This document shows positions 45,467 through 56,046 of a stretch of 64,000 nucleotides of DNA, in pieces. The number at the start of each line of letters is the position of its first letter. Position 1 is the first letter of the stretch. Made by a program: the position numbers and the translations under genes. The stretch is from positions 1 through 64,000 of the forward strand of contig NC_003283.11 of the NCBI RefSeq assembly GCF_000002985.6, in the 5' to 3' direction. The stretch comes from Caenorhabditis elegans (Eukaryota; Nematoda; Chromadorea; Rhabditida; Rhabditidae). The notes beneath the pieces were generated by a model. That model was not told the DNA's origin, made no database searches, and saw only the letters and a program-made list of their open reading frames with translations.

Positions 45467-46880
45467 ATGACAACAACTGTTGTTGTTTTAGGACCTACGG
45501 TGGGTTACTTTAGCTATTGTTCATTCTTTAAAAATTAAACTATTTTATTGAATTGTTATGTTTTTTTTTCAAAACAAACTATATTAAACTACTTTCAGCT
45601 CACTGAATGCACCGAGCCGCATCAGGTGTTTTGCCAAAAATGCCAGGTAAGTTAAAACTAGAACTATTTGTTCTTGAGTTTGTATGGCCAAAATTCAACC
45701 CATTTATTTTTTTTTAATTTACAAAAAGTCAATATTGCAAGGATATAGAAAAATGGCAATTCCGAAATCTTTTTTTTTTTGTTGGAAATGTTGCAAATTC
45801 CCATTTTACGGCCTGTTGTGTTCAAATGTTTGGCTTAAGTGTAAACATTTTACTGAAAAAATAAAGCTTTCAGGTAATAATTTTTTAAGTTGATTTAAAT
45901 TTTTGAGAAGTAACTTTTAAAAAATGGCTTATGCATTCCAGATATGAAAATAAATCATCTTAAAATCACGAAATTTTTATATTTTGTTGAAAAATTACTC
46001 AAAAAATTTTAAGCTAGTCTTTAAATTTTGCTCAAAAAAGAGTAAAAAACCTGAAAATTGTCGCTGTCGGAAATATCAAATTTTTCTATTTCCAAAATTG
46101 CCGGTTACCGGGAAATGTTTTTTTGGCTATTACCGAAGTTTTCAAAAACCGAACAATTTTCAAAATTGGCGCTTGCCGAAGTTTCAAAAATCGGACATTG
46201 CCCAAATTGCCAGAAATTCTGAAAACGTAAACTTCCAAAGTTACCGTTTGCCGGAAATTTCAAAAATCGGACATTGCCAAAATTGCCAGAAATTCTGAAA
46301 ACGAAAACTTCCAAAATTACCACTTGCCGGAAGTTTCTAATATCGAACATTGCCGAAATTGCCAAATATTCTGAAAACCGGCAATTTCCAAAATTGTCAG
46401 AAATTCTGTAAACTGCAATTTCCAAATTTGCCGCATGCCGGAAATTCTGAAAACCGGCAATTTCCAAAATTGCCGCTTGCCGGAAATTCTGAATATCGGC
46501 ACCACCTCCAAATTAGTAGATTGCTGAAAACTCTTATTTTCGAGAATTACTGAAATATTCGATAATAGAAAATTTTTAAAAGTCCTTGAAATAAATATAA
46601 AATTATCTTTAACTAGCAGGCAATCTTAAAACCTTTTTCAAACTCTATGTAATAATATTTTTTAAGTTCTAATTTTCCATGTCTTCTCTTTAATTTCCAG
46701 TGCAATCAAGTGACACGTACTGAGACACAACTTGGCGCCTGCTGGTGGGTTGTCTTTATCATTGGATGCCTCTTGTTCTGGCCAATCTGCTACTGGCTTT
46801 GCTGTGATTCATCCAAGGATACGATGCATTATTGCCCGTCATGCGGAACTTTGTTGGAAATTCGAAAGGGAGGATGTTAA
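45467..46880 (+). CDS. LITAF-like small membrane-associated zinc protein, copy 1
   Basis: Exons 45467-45499, 45599-45646 and 46701-46880 (261 nt, 86 residues), all splicing in phase 0. The protein has the LITAF-domain plan: an N-terminal CQKC knuckle followed by Cys-Asn at the exon 2/3 junction, a hydrophobic, Trp-rich stretch of about 24 residues (CWWVVFIIGCLLFWPICYW), then the second Cys motif HYCPSCG. LITAF proteins insert the hydrophobic stretch into late endosomal or lysosomal membranes from the cytosolic side while the two half-motifs form one zinc site; that role is family knowledge. Exon sizes of 33 and 48 nt match the neighbour at 48922, so the two are tandem duplicates. The 1-kb second intron holds an inverted-repeat arm. 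AATAAA follows at 46904. Confidence 0.88.
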
Positions 46881-47573
46881 CATTTTTTATTTCCCGTTTT
46901 TGCAATAAACAATTTATTTTGGAGCTGATGATGTATTTTATTGATTAGAAAAAGAAAAAAGTCTCAAATTTTGGCGTGATTTCTGCTGATGTCAAATAAT
47001 AGTTTTATCAGTTTATCATTAAAATATTTCAGCAATTCTCGAAAATAAGAGTTTTCAGCAATCTACTATGTATTTTGGAGGTGATGCCGATATTCAAAAT
47101 TTCCAACAATCGGCAAATCTGGTAATTTCCAGTTTTCAGAATTTCTGGCAATTTCGGCAATGTTTGATTTTTGAATTTCCCGGCAACCGGCAATTTTGAA
47201 AATTGAAAAATTTGATATTTCCGACAGCGACAATTTTCAGGAGTTTTGAAAATTTTTGGCGAACAGCAATTTCGGCACTCATCGAAACTTTGCCGGATAT
47301 TATGGATCATTACTATTATTGAAAATTATATAATTTTTACATGGTTTTTTACTATTTTTTGAGCAAAATTTTAAGTCTCCTAGCTTAAAAGTTTTTGAGT
47401 AATTTTTCAACAAAATATAAAAATTTTCGTGATTTTAAGATGATTTTATATCTGGCATGCTTAAGCCATTTTTTAAAAGTTACTTCTCAAAAATTTAAAT
47501 CAACTTAAAAAATTATTACCTGAAAGCTTTATTATTTTTTTCAGTAAAATGTTTACACTTAAGCCAAACATTT
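45824..47573. repeat. Large inverted repeat surrounding LITAF copy 1 exon 3
   Basis: The left arm (45824 to about 46560, in intron 2) starts AAATGTTTGGCTTAAGTG. The right arm (about 47026-47573, past the gene) ends with its inverse CACTTAAGCCAAACATTT. Shared internal landmarks include AAACATTTTACTGAAAAAATAA, ATTTTGTTGAAAAATTACTC, GTCGCTGTCGGAAATATC and AGTAGATTGCTGAAAACTC. The arms differ in length because the left one has extra GCCGGAAATT-type repeats. Exon 3 and the poly(A) signal form the loop. Confidence 0.75.
46904..46909 (+). terminator. Poly(A) signal AATAAA of LITAF copy 1
   Basis: A canonical hexamer 24 bases after the TAA at 46878-46880, giving a very short 3'UTR that excludes the downstream inverted-repeat arm if used. 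Confidence 0.75.
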
Positions 47574-48921
47574 TGAGTAGATATTTTTCACTTATTCTTT
47601 TTTGGTATGAAGTAATATTAATAAAGTTAGCATTATTCAATTTTACCTGTTCAACAGAGCCGAAAAAACAGTAGGCGAAACAAATGTTGAAAATTCGAAA
47701 GATGCGGCTTCTAAATAACCTGACCAAAAACGGATAAGTATTTCCAATTGAAGTAAGAAAAGAGGACCAAAACCACTCACAATAAAAAGAAGGATTTATT
47801 CTATTTTAAAATGACATTTATTTTTTTGGAAAGCTTTAAAAAGTCATTTTCCGAAAAAATTCCGCACCACCCTGGTCTGAACTCTAGTCTCATTAAATTT
47901 TACGAATTTACACCAACCTTATCAGTTTTTTTGTTTTAACAATTCAATTTTTGTGCATGATATTAGACTATTCTTATCTTAAAACTTACATGCCAATCAA
48001 ATGACTTTCTTTTCAGCATATGTAGGTGTACATCCTGTGTTCAAGTGATAAGAACCTACTTGCAAACATCGAGTACGGATGAAATGGAATTTTGGAAATG
48101 CCATGGTTATCATTTAACTTCAATAATTTCTCCGGTAGCTCAAGGTTTTCGGGATAATTTGGGAAAAATTAACAAAAAAGGGAAATTGTTCTCTTGTTCA
48201 TTATCAGAAAATTTGGCAATTTCAGAAATTGCCAAATTTGCCGAAGGCTAAAAATATCTATAGATTTTGAAGAGTATAAAATTTCCACCAACTTCTAAAA
48301 GTACGAATTATGTCGTGGTTCATTCTAAGAATTTTCGAAATGAAATTTCTGAAATTTTTAAGAAAAATGTGCAAAAACACAATTTGCCGAAATTTTTCGG
48401 CGTTTGCCGTTTTTTCCGGCAAAGTTTTCATTTTCGTCAAATTTCCGGTTTGCCGATTTGCCGGAAAAATTTTTTGCCGCGCACGCTTGGTAAAAATATT
48501 CTGAAAATCCCTACAAATTTGGGGGAACTGTATAAAAACTGATTTCAAGGCTGGTAGCTATTTTGAGGAAAAGTTAGAGCTCTTTCCTGCTCAATCTCTG
48601 AAAAAATTGTCTTAAATTTCCTTTTCATTCCAGAAATTTCTAATAATTTTTGATAACTCAACAGTTTGTTATTAACGGCAAATTTGGTAGTTTTGGGTCA
48701 TTTTGAGTATAATAAAGCAACGTTAGAAAAATTGGTTTCGAAAAGTTACCACTGAATTATTTAATACTACTATCTCTTCCAAAAGTATATTTGCAATTAA
48801 ATGAGTCAATTATAGCCCCCACTGTTCCGGGAGGCATGAAACTTGATAAGCAACAAGTTTTCTCATAAAAGGAGTTGAGTGAACTGATAAATCAGAACTC
48901 AACAATTTCTACCCTTTAAAC
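47574..48921. other. Intergenic region between the two LITAF-like genes
   Basis: AT-rich with a GCCGGAAATT/TTTGCCG repeat cluster at about 48195-48490 that includes the terminus-like TTTTTTGCCGCGCACGC. No exon is supported. The spacing of about 2 kb between genes argues against a worm operon. Confidence 0.55.
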
Positions 48922-49619
48922 ATGGCCGTTCCAATTACAGTTTACGGGCCAAAGGTGAGTTTTATTTTGAAAAAGTGGAACTTTTTCACTAATTTTACTA
49001 AGTTTAATAATTTTCAGATGACCGAGCACTACGAGCCGTACTCGGAGTACTGTCCAAAATGCCAGGTGAGCTTTGAGTTTAGCTAGAAATTACGCAACGG
49101 AAATTGCATTGAAATGGTTCAAATGAACCAATTTTGTAGCAATCAAAATATTTTAAACCATTTTTCTGAATCACATCAGAGATTACTAGATAGGCAAAAA
49201 ATACTTACCTACCGATCACCAGTGCCTACACAAAGTTTAAATTTTGGACAAATTGTTTTGAAATGTACTGAAATATGTCTAGAGCAAACCCGAACAAGAG
49301 TTATCTTGCTTTCGACTGACGTGGATTTATTTACAAAGATCAAATAATTTTAACGGTTTTTAAAATAATACTAGCTGTATTATAGTTTTTGGTCTCACTT
49401 AGATCTCAGTTAACCAAAGCTAATTTAATTTTCCAGTGCAACCACACGACCCGCATGGAATCCCGACGTGGAAATTGTTGGTGGATCGCGTTCTTCATCG
49501 GATTTTTCCTCTTCTTCCCGATCTGCTACTGGCTTTGCTGCCAGTCTTCCAAGGACACTCTGCACTATTGTCCGTCCTGCGGAACCCTGTTGGCCACCAG
49601 ACAGGGAGGATGCTCTTGA
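48922..49619 (+). CDS. LITAF-like small membrane-associated zinc protein, copy 2
   Basis: Exons 48922-48954, 49018-49065 and 49437-49619 (264 nt, 87 residues) with phase-0 junctions and the same 33- and 48-nt first exons as copy 1. It has CPKC near residue 24 with Cys-Asn at the exon 2/3 junction, a hydrophobic Trp/Phe-rich segment (about residues 43-60), then HYCPSCG and a short basic-Gly-Cys end. Introns are shorter and lack the long inverted repeat. The C-terminal exon is strongly conserved with copy 1, especially PICYWLCC..SSKDT..HYCPSCGTLL, while the first 11 residues diverge. The same zinc-anchored monotopic membrane fold is expected; cellular role in the worm is unknown to me. Confidence 0.9.
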
Positions 49620-49955
49620 GATTTTAACAAGTTTTCATAATCTTTATTGATAAATTGTTATTGTAATTTACTCTGGAAATTTGTCAAATCTCTACAAAAT
49701 GTCCTGAAAATTGATGTCGAAATATAGAAAATCAATTCATTCATTTTGATTTTTTTCCCAAATATATCTGCTAAAATGAATTTTATTTTCAGATAAACTA
49801 AGTGATTTTTTTCATTTTGACATTAAATTTCAATGAAAAAAACTTGGGCCAACATGGTGCATCGGGAAATTTTGTAAAACTACCGAAAATAATGAGATGA
49901 GTTGAAATATCAAAAAAATAGAGATCAATCAGTAAAGTTATGCCAAAAATTGTTT
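49620..49955. other. Convergent 3' region between LITAF copy 2 and the SRT receptor
   Basis: 337 bases shared by two converging 3' ends. ATGGTGCATCGGGAA at about 49854 is a fragment of the hairpin repeat family seen at 17316. TTTATTGA near 49641 reads as TCAATAAA on the minus strand and could be the receptor's poly(A) signal. No exon is supported. Confidence 0.45.
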
Positions 49956-52900
49956 TCACAGAGTGTTTCTGGATCTGTGCTCTAGTGAGTTTGCAGTGTA
50001 CTTGTCACTATCCTGCACCGCTGGGTTCTTTCGTCGGATCCATCTCAACACTTCTTGACGAACAGTTTTATTCATTGTTAAATATATAATTGCAGGACAG
50101 CCTGGAATTTGATTTACTTCAAGCGAGAAAATTCTTGTACACTGCCGGATGATCCGGTTTTTTGAAAAACAAATTTTAGAATTCAGGTAATTCTAAAATA
50201 GAAAATTTCATGAAGGTCTCGTATTTCCACTTTACAGGAGAAATCGTCAAAAACAGACTCTCGAAATGTCGGCCGCTGTATCTACCTTAATATTTTGAAA
50301 CTTTGAAACTTGTTTTAAATTGTAGTCATCGTCCTGAAAACTTTTCTTCTAGGGTTCTTGTTTTATAAGCTAGAGGTGGAGTTGGCACAGAACAGGGGTG
50401 GGCAGCAAACGATTTTCTTCTGCAAATCGGCAAATCAGAAAATTGTCGAATTGCCGAATTCGCCGAACATTTTTGGCAATTTGTGGTTTCGCACTTATTT
50501 TTTGTTTCGAAATTTCTAAATTTCAATTTCAAATGGCAAATATAAACGTATCCTATGAATGTTTCTATATCTTTTTTGAAAAGTAAGCATTCTATGAAAA
50601 AATGTAGAAAAACGGAAAAATTCAAAAATACACAGTTTTATGTGCTTCAGTCTCATAAAAAATCCTTCTAAACATTTCCGGCAAATCTGATATCCAAACG
50701 GCAAAACGGCGAATCGGCAATGTGCCGAAAATGAAAAATTCCTGTAAATCGGCAAACCGTCAAATTGCCGAAATTGAAAAGTCAAAATGACAAAATGGGA
50801 TATTAAAAAACTTCAGAAAAATTTTTAAATTTTTGATCATTTTTTTGAAAATCTTTTTTGAGAGAGCCCATCAAAAAAAAATTCTCGATGTTTTTTTTAA
50901 GTTTCTCTACGATATTTGTCGATTTTAGAACCATAGGAGTGGCTTTTAACAATTTCCTCACTGACACTACTTCACCTTAAAATTCCCCTAACATACCATG
51001 CACAAAAGACCACGCGAGTTCTCCAAAAAGCACAATATACTCATTTGGTTTATGGAACATCATTGAAGAGTAGACAAGAGCCGATGAGCAGTTTATGGAG
51101 CAAATTAGTGTGGATTGAATGAATACCTGAAAAAATTAAGTGTTTGGAAACAAAATCATGATGCATCGACGACATCAAATTACTCAAAAACTCACATTTT
51201 TCCCCGCCGAAACTTTATATCCCATTGTCTTTTTTGCCATGAAAAAACAATATGCTCCGTAGAGAACAATAGTTCCAGAGATAAAAACGACATTGTTCAG
51301 GTTCTGAATCGGATTGTAATAATCCTGTGCTCGTTCCTCATAAATCAACGGATCCCCGATCCATGCCATAACCGTTGAGTTGAATATTATTGCCGGCGTG
51401 AAGAACATTACTGATAGGGTGTAGGGAATTGGAATCAGGGCAACGATCCAAGTACGATTACCGGAGAAGAGAAAGTCTGAGATTCTGGGGGCGATCATAT
51501 CAGAAATACGATTGATGACTAGCAGGAGGGTCCAGGCACAAGAGCTGACCCAGCCACCTGAAAGTTTTTGAAAGATTTCTTGAAACCTTAGGATCTGTGG
51601 TTTTTTTTTGGTAGTATCTTAAGAAATTATCCAGGTTTGGGCTTAGGCTTGGCGTCAGTGGGGGAGCGTTAGCTATTTAGGGTTAGGATTACAGCGTTTT
51701 TTTGATTTTTCAAAGGGTTCCCGTTGGCCGATCAAAGCGAAATTTTACACAGAGGCGTATTGGCCACTAAGAAGCTTTCGTGTAAATTTTAAAATTGATT
51801 CCATCAAAACTCGCCGAGTTAAGGTGTTTTCAAAATGACCCTCAACTATTTTTTAAAATTTTAAAGTTTGGCGTTTTGTCAGTTTTCTCCCTAAGCTCAC
51901 GAAAATTTAATGACAGGAGGACGGCAGTGAAATAAGTTTACTTGTGAATTTTGAGCCGATTTCGATTTACAGGAGCCGAGATATTAAGCTTGCAAATTAG
52001 ACAAAAGTTCGAGTCCGGGTGAGCGCGTCTAAATTTTTTAGTGCCCTGTTTTTCGTGGTAAATGGAAACTCGCGTGTAACTTGACGGTGGGTGGATGGAT
52101 TTTGATGCGGTTTTTTGCTGTCTCTTCAAGAAGCTTGCCCCACCTCTGTATGCTTTATTTCAGAAAGATTGGAGCTCTTAGAGCCGAGATATGAAGAGTA
52201 TTTTCGAGTATCCTCCAAAAATCACGTTTTTTTTCTCATTTTTCGCCTCTTTTTTTGCAGGAAAATTCGAGTTTTTGAGATTGTTACGAGATTTTTTAGC
52301 AGTTTATAGTACTCGACGAGATGCGTCGAAAAACATACAAATCATCCAGATCCATCAACTGTGAGCTCTTTTAAAGAGCTCCAAAGTCAAATTCGCAATT
52401 TTGACCTCCCCCCTCCCACTTCGGTGTGTTTTTTTCGTGTTTTTTCGCAAACCACCGCTTCGTGTGAGGTTGTATTGGGGAAATGTTGTGTTCTGAGAAA
52501 TTAGGTTTGTAGAGAAATATTTTGGCTACGTTTTAAAGTAAAAATTATTCCAAAAAAGTTATTTTATCACCTTGAAAATCGAGGCAGAAGTCGAGAAAAA
52601 CATTTTTTTGCGATTTTTTTCCAAAAACTTTCACTTTCCCTTCTTGTATCTCAGCGCTCGAATAAGATATCAGAATGTTAAGCAAAAATTATGAAAGCTG
52701 AGACAATTCTGAAGGGAAAAAAAAAACTTTTGAAAATCGAATGAAAATTCATAGAGAAAATCGAAATTGAAAAAGTATGGGTATTTTTCGCTGTTTTCTT
52801 ACCTCAACTTTGAACATCTATAAAAATGTCAGTTTTTGAGATTTTTTCAGTCTTTTTTTTTCATTATGTTTGTTTTGAACTGTTACTTCTTAAAACATAA

Positions 52901-55900
52901 ATGGTTTTTCAAAAAAATGAAAAATAAACTCAAAAATCGCAAATTTTTGAAATTTTTCAAAAAAAATCACGAAATTGCTACGAAACTCGAAAATTTTTCA
53001 CTATCGATCCGATTTTTATGTTAAATTCGTATAGTGCCCCAAAAAACCGAATGGATGCTATTTTTCCAGCTCTCTACGACAACTTTTTTTTCAAGTTTTT
53101 GACCTCGAAATTTCACTTTCCCTCTTTTCCTGGGCCAGTTTTTTGTTGAATCATAAGTTTTATGTATTAAATGATGTTATTTTTACCACAGCAAGCGATA
53201 GAAACAAAAAATTTTTGGTCTCGACCTTTTGGAGCCCCGTACCTGGAGCACTGGGCTTCCACCCTTTCTTCTGGAACAAAAAGTTTCATTATTGTATTTT
53301 TTTGAAATCTAAAATACAGTAATGTTCTGATTTTCACGCTGATTCCGAAAATATAGTTTTCTTTCGCCAACTCCCACCATGAACAAAGTTATGGCGCTTT
53401 GAAATTTTACGAGGTTCCCTGTTCCCCGCACTTCCTTCAGAAATGTGACTTTCCTACATTTCTCACTCACACGTGTTTCGCATGGCCGAGTGGTTAGTAC
53501 GTATGCCTGTAAATATTTTGGTCGTTGGTTCAATTCTTCCAATTGGCAACATTTTTAGTTTTTCGTGAGTACTCGGGATTCGAATAGGAATGCCCTATTT
53601 TATGCAAAATATCATGTTTTTTGTAACTCAAAAAAGGTTAAAGTTTTGTTGCAAAGCAGAGAAACCAAAAAAGAGAAGGGATGATGTTTGCAGGAACCCT
53701 CTAACAGGTTTAATGCGAAGCCCGGCTTGGTTACTCGCCCTACACCCCGTACAACCAGCGGTCCATGGAATTAAAATCAGGGCTTCGCCCCGATTTTAAT
53801 AAAATATATGAAACCCTCTTAAAAAGTTACAAGAAGGTTTTTCCTTGCGCTTGGAGCGCAAAAGAAAAGAAAAAGAGCTATTTAGACTTAGGAACAAACC
53901 CAATTTGAATAAAACATTGGAAATCCCAATCCAACCAGCCTAAGGGCCCGAAAAAAAAACTAGGATGCCCAACTGGAATAAAATATAGGAAATCCTTATG
54001 ACACACCGGCGGTATGGCGCGGCTTAAGCCTAAATAGCCACTTTTATCAAAATACATTTGAGCGAGGCGGTTGTAAACTATTCGTTCTTTAGCAAAAATT
54101 AAAAAAACAACTATATTTAAATTTAAAAATAATCCTCCAAGAAAGTGAGGCCTTTGATGAATATAATCACTCTGATGATATTTAATTCCGATGATCTAAA
54201 TTAAGACGTGATATTCTAATTGTAAGGTGTGATAACATATGTTTTTTAATTTGATCGATATAAAATGTTTATCTCATTTGAAGAAAGGTTCAAGTTCTGT
54301 ACCTATGAATGCTGCCGATACTTTAATTCCTATTTCATGGGAAGAAGGCCTTTCTTGTTGGAAGAACATAGTTATAAAAAATATACGCAGGTACAGAATT
54401 TGAACTTCTGTTCCCAAAAGATAGGAATTTGAATATTGGCATTCTATAACTTTACTAAGAAAAAAATTCCCCAAAGGTTGACCGCATCCCTAAAAATATT
54501 ACGAAATCTTCAAGTTTCTTAGTAATCTACCAGCCGCGGACCATACTTCTGATGCGGCCCCCGACTTCTGTGTCTAAAACTAATTTTTTCTTATACTAAC
54601 CTTACAGTTTACTGAAAAATATCCACAGATTACTTTTGAGTTGTCTGAGAAGTTATTTTAAAACGCGAGCAGAGCTCAAATGTATTTTGATAAAAGTGGC
54701 TATTTAGGCTTAAGCCGCGCCATACCGCCGGTGTGTCATAAGGATTTCCTATATTTTATTCCAGTTGGGCATCCTAGTTTTTTTTTCGGGCCCTTAGGCT
54801 GGTTGGATTGGGATTTCCAATGTTTTATTCAAATTGGGTTTGTTCCTAAGTCTAAATAGCTCTTTTTCTTTTCTTTTGCGCTCCAAGCGCAAGGAAAAAC
54901 CTTCTTGTAACTTTTTAAGATTAGGCTTAGGCTTAGGCGTAGGGTCAGGATTAGGCTTAGAAATATGCCAAAAACAAAAAAATAATAATAAGAAAGTCGA
55001 TTTCAGAGTTGTTTTTCCATTTAAAAGTATTTAAAAACCACATTGTGTCAAATTGTTTTTGCAAAATTTGAAATATGTGTGAAGTACAAACACTGAGTTG
55101 TTTTTATTTTACTTTTGAAGTCGAAAAGACAAAAATACCAACAAAAAAAAACTCTAAAAATGCCAAACCGGCCTCAGGAACTCAATTTCAAATGAAGTTG
55201 AGCACATTTTACTGTAAATAAATGTTTCTAATTTCAAAAACACCCTAAAATGTAAGCTCAACAAATAATATTTCTGACCAACAAATCCTCGGCAACTTGG
55301 TTGTCGGTTGCCAAAAAAACTTGCCCAGAAAATATATAATCTTTCAGAATCCGGCAATTGTCAAAAATTTGGGTTGCTGGGTTGCCAAAAATGCCTACTA
55401 TGTATCAAAAATTTGGTGGAATTTTGATTTGAATGATAAAGTGCAATTTTTAAAAATTTCTAATCGCCTCCTGAACTTTCTATAAACGTACCCAACGCAA
55501 AGCACCCAGCAACATATATCAACTCGGGGTATGTACAAAAAACTGCTCCAACTGTGAGCAAGTATCCTGATAGAATTGTGGCGGTACCTGAAAAATGAGT
55601 TGAAAATCCATATCATTCAGTGTTTTAAACTTTAACAGTTTATATCTCAGTAATCTTTTTTTTCAAAAATTGTTAACAGACAAAATTATTATTATTTCTT
55701 TTTCTATAATTTTGCAGTTGACTACTTTTTGATGTCTTAAGTAAGAACCGAATTATAACCTCCTAAAGTAAAGTAGTAGGGTGCAATACTTACACGTGGT
55801 TAGCATATCAGTGATTCCCAAAAGGAACATAATTTTATAGCACGAATGTTGTAAGAGCTTCTTTTTGTAGATGGCACCAAGGCAAGGAACATATAGGATT

Positions 55901-56046
55901 TCCACAATAATCCCAAAAATAATCAAAATGACACCGAGGAAGATTCTCTGGGTGCCAAGTTCATCGGTCCACTGGCTTGCAGGCTTAGCCGAGCAGTTGT
56001 AGAGAGGGTTTGCTTGAACACTGCCGTAGATGAGAAGAGAGTTCAT
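49956..56046 (-). CDS. Seven-transmembrane chemoreceptor, serpentine class T (SRT) type
   Basis: Minus-strand exons 55794-56046, 55492-55587, 51196-51557, 50997-51126 and 49956-50101 total 987 nt, 328 residues, the usual SRT length, with matching phases. The start follows an acceptor (TTCCAG, then ATCACC and ATG). The N terminus has an extracellular NPLYNCS sequon, TM1 (ILIIFGIIVEILYVPCL), a KLLQHSCYKIMFLLG loop and TM2, then TM3 around TILSGYLLTVGAVF. Later helices include WIVALIPIPYTLSVMFF, VVFISGTIVLYGAYCF and IQSTLICSINCSSALVY. The end is CPAIIYLTMNKT plus a basic tail. No stop, frameshift or missing helix was seen, so it appears intact. Family knowledge: nematode SR proteins are GPCRs, mostly in sensory neurons; the ligand is unknown. 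The third-largest feature is its 3.9-kb intron, which carries a foldback. Confidence 0.88.
50394..50780. repeat. GGGTGGGCAGCAAAC foldback copy in SRT intron 4
   Basis: The left end AGGGGTGGGCAGCAAACG is the same as at 35695. The interior has AAATCGGCAAATCAG and GTCAAATTGCCGAAATTG motifs. The expected inverted right end (GCCGCCCACCCC) is absent, so this copy is truncated or diverged. Confidence 0.6.
53472..53546 (+). other. tRNA-like remnant with A- and B-box-like motifs
   Basis: TGGCCGAGTGG (53483-53493) fits the RNA polymerase III A-box TRGYNNARNNG well, and GGTTCAATTCT (about 53528-53538) fits the B-box loosely, at a spacing right for a tRNA of about 74 bases. The acceptor and D stems do not pair convincingly and no anticodon can be assigned, so it looks like a decayed tRNA or tRNA-derived repeat inside the SRT intron. 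Confidence 0.3.
53817..54920. mobile_element. 1.1-kb foldback element with 247-bp near-perfect inverted arms in SRT intron 2
   Basis: Left arm 53817-54063 begins TCTTAAAAAGTTACAAGAAG; right arm 54674-54920 ends CTTCTTGTAACTTTTTAAGA. Over 247 bp the arms appear almost identical by eye, including ACACACCGGCGGTATGGCGC and its inverse. The 610-bp spacer has a smaller nested inverted pair (GGTTCAAGTTCTGTACC and GGTACAGAATTTGAACTTC, about 54286-54408). No transposase frame is present. A degenerate TTAGGC patch directly abuts the right end (54921-54962). High arm identity suggests recent origin or gene conversion. Confidence 0.85.
54921..54962 (+). repeat. Telomere-like TTAGGC patch
   Basis: About seven degenerate hexamers (TTAGGCTTAGGCTTAGGCGT..GATTAGGCTTAG) adjoining the right end of the foldback element. 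Confidence 0.8.

Noticed and set aside
45467..49619. LITAF pair as an operon
   Set aside because: About 2 kb separates the genes, far beyond the usual worm operon spacing of 100-400 bp, with no SL2-type context visible.
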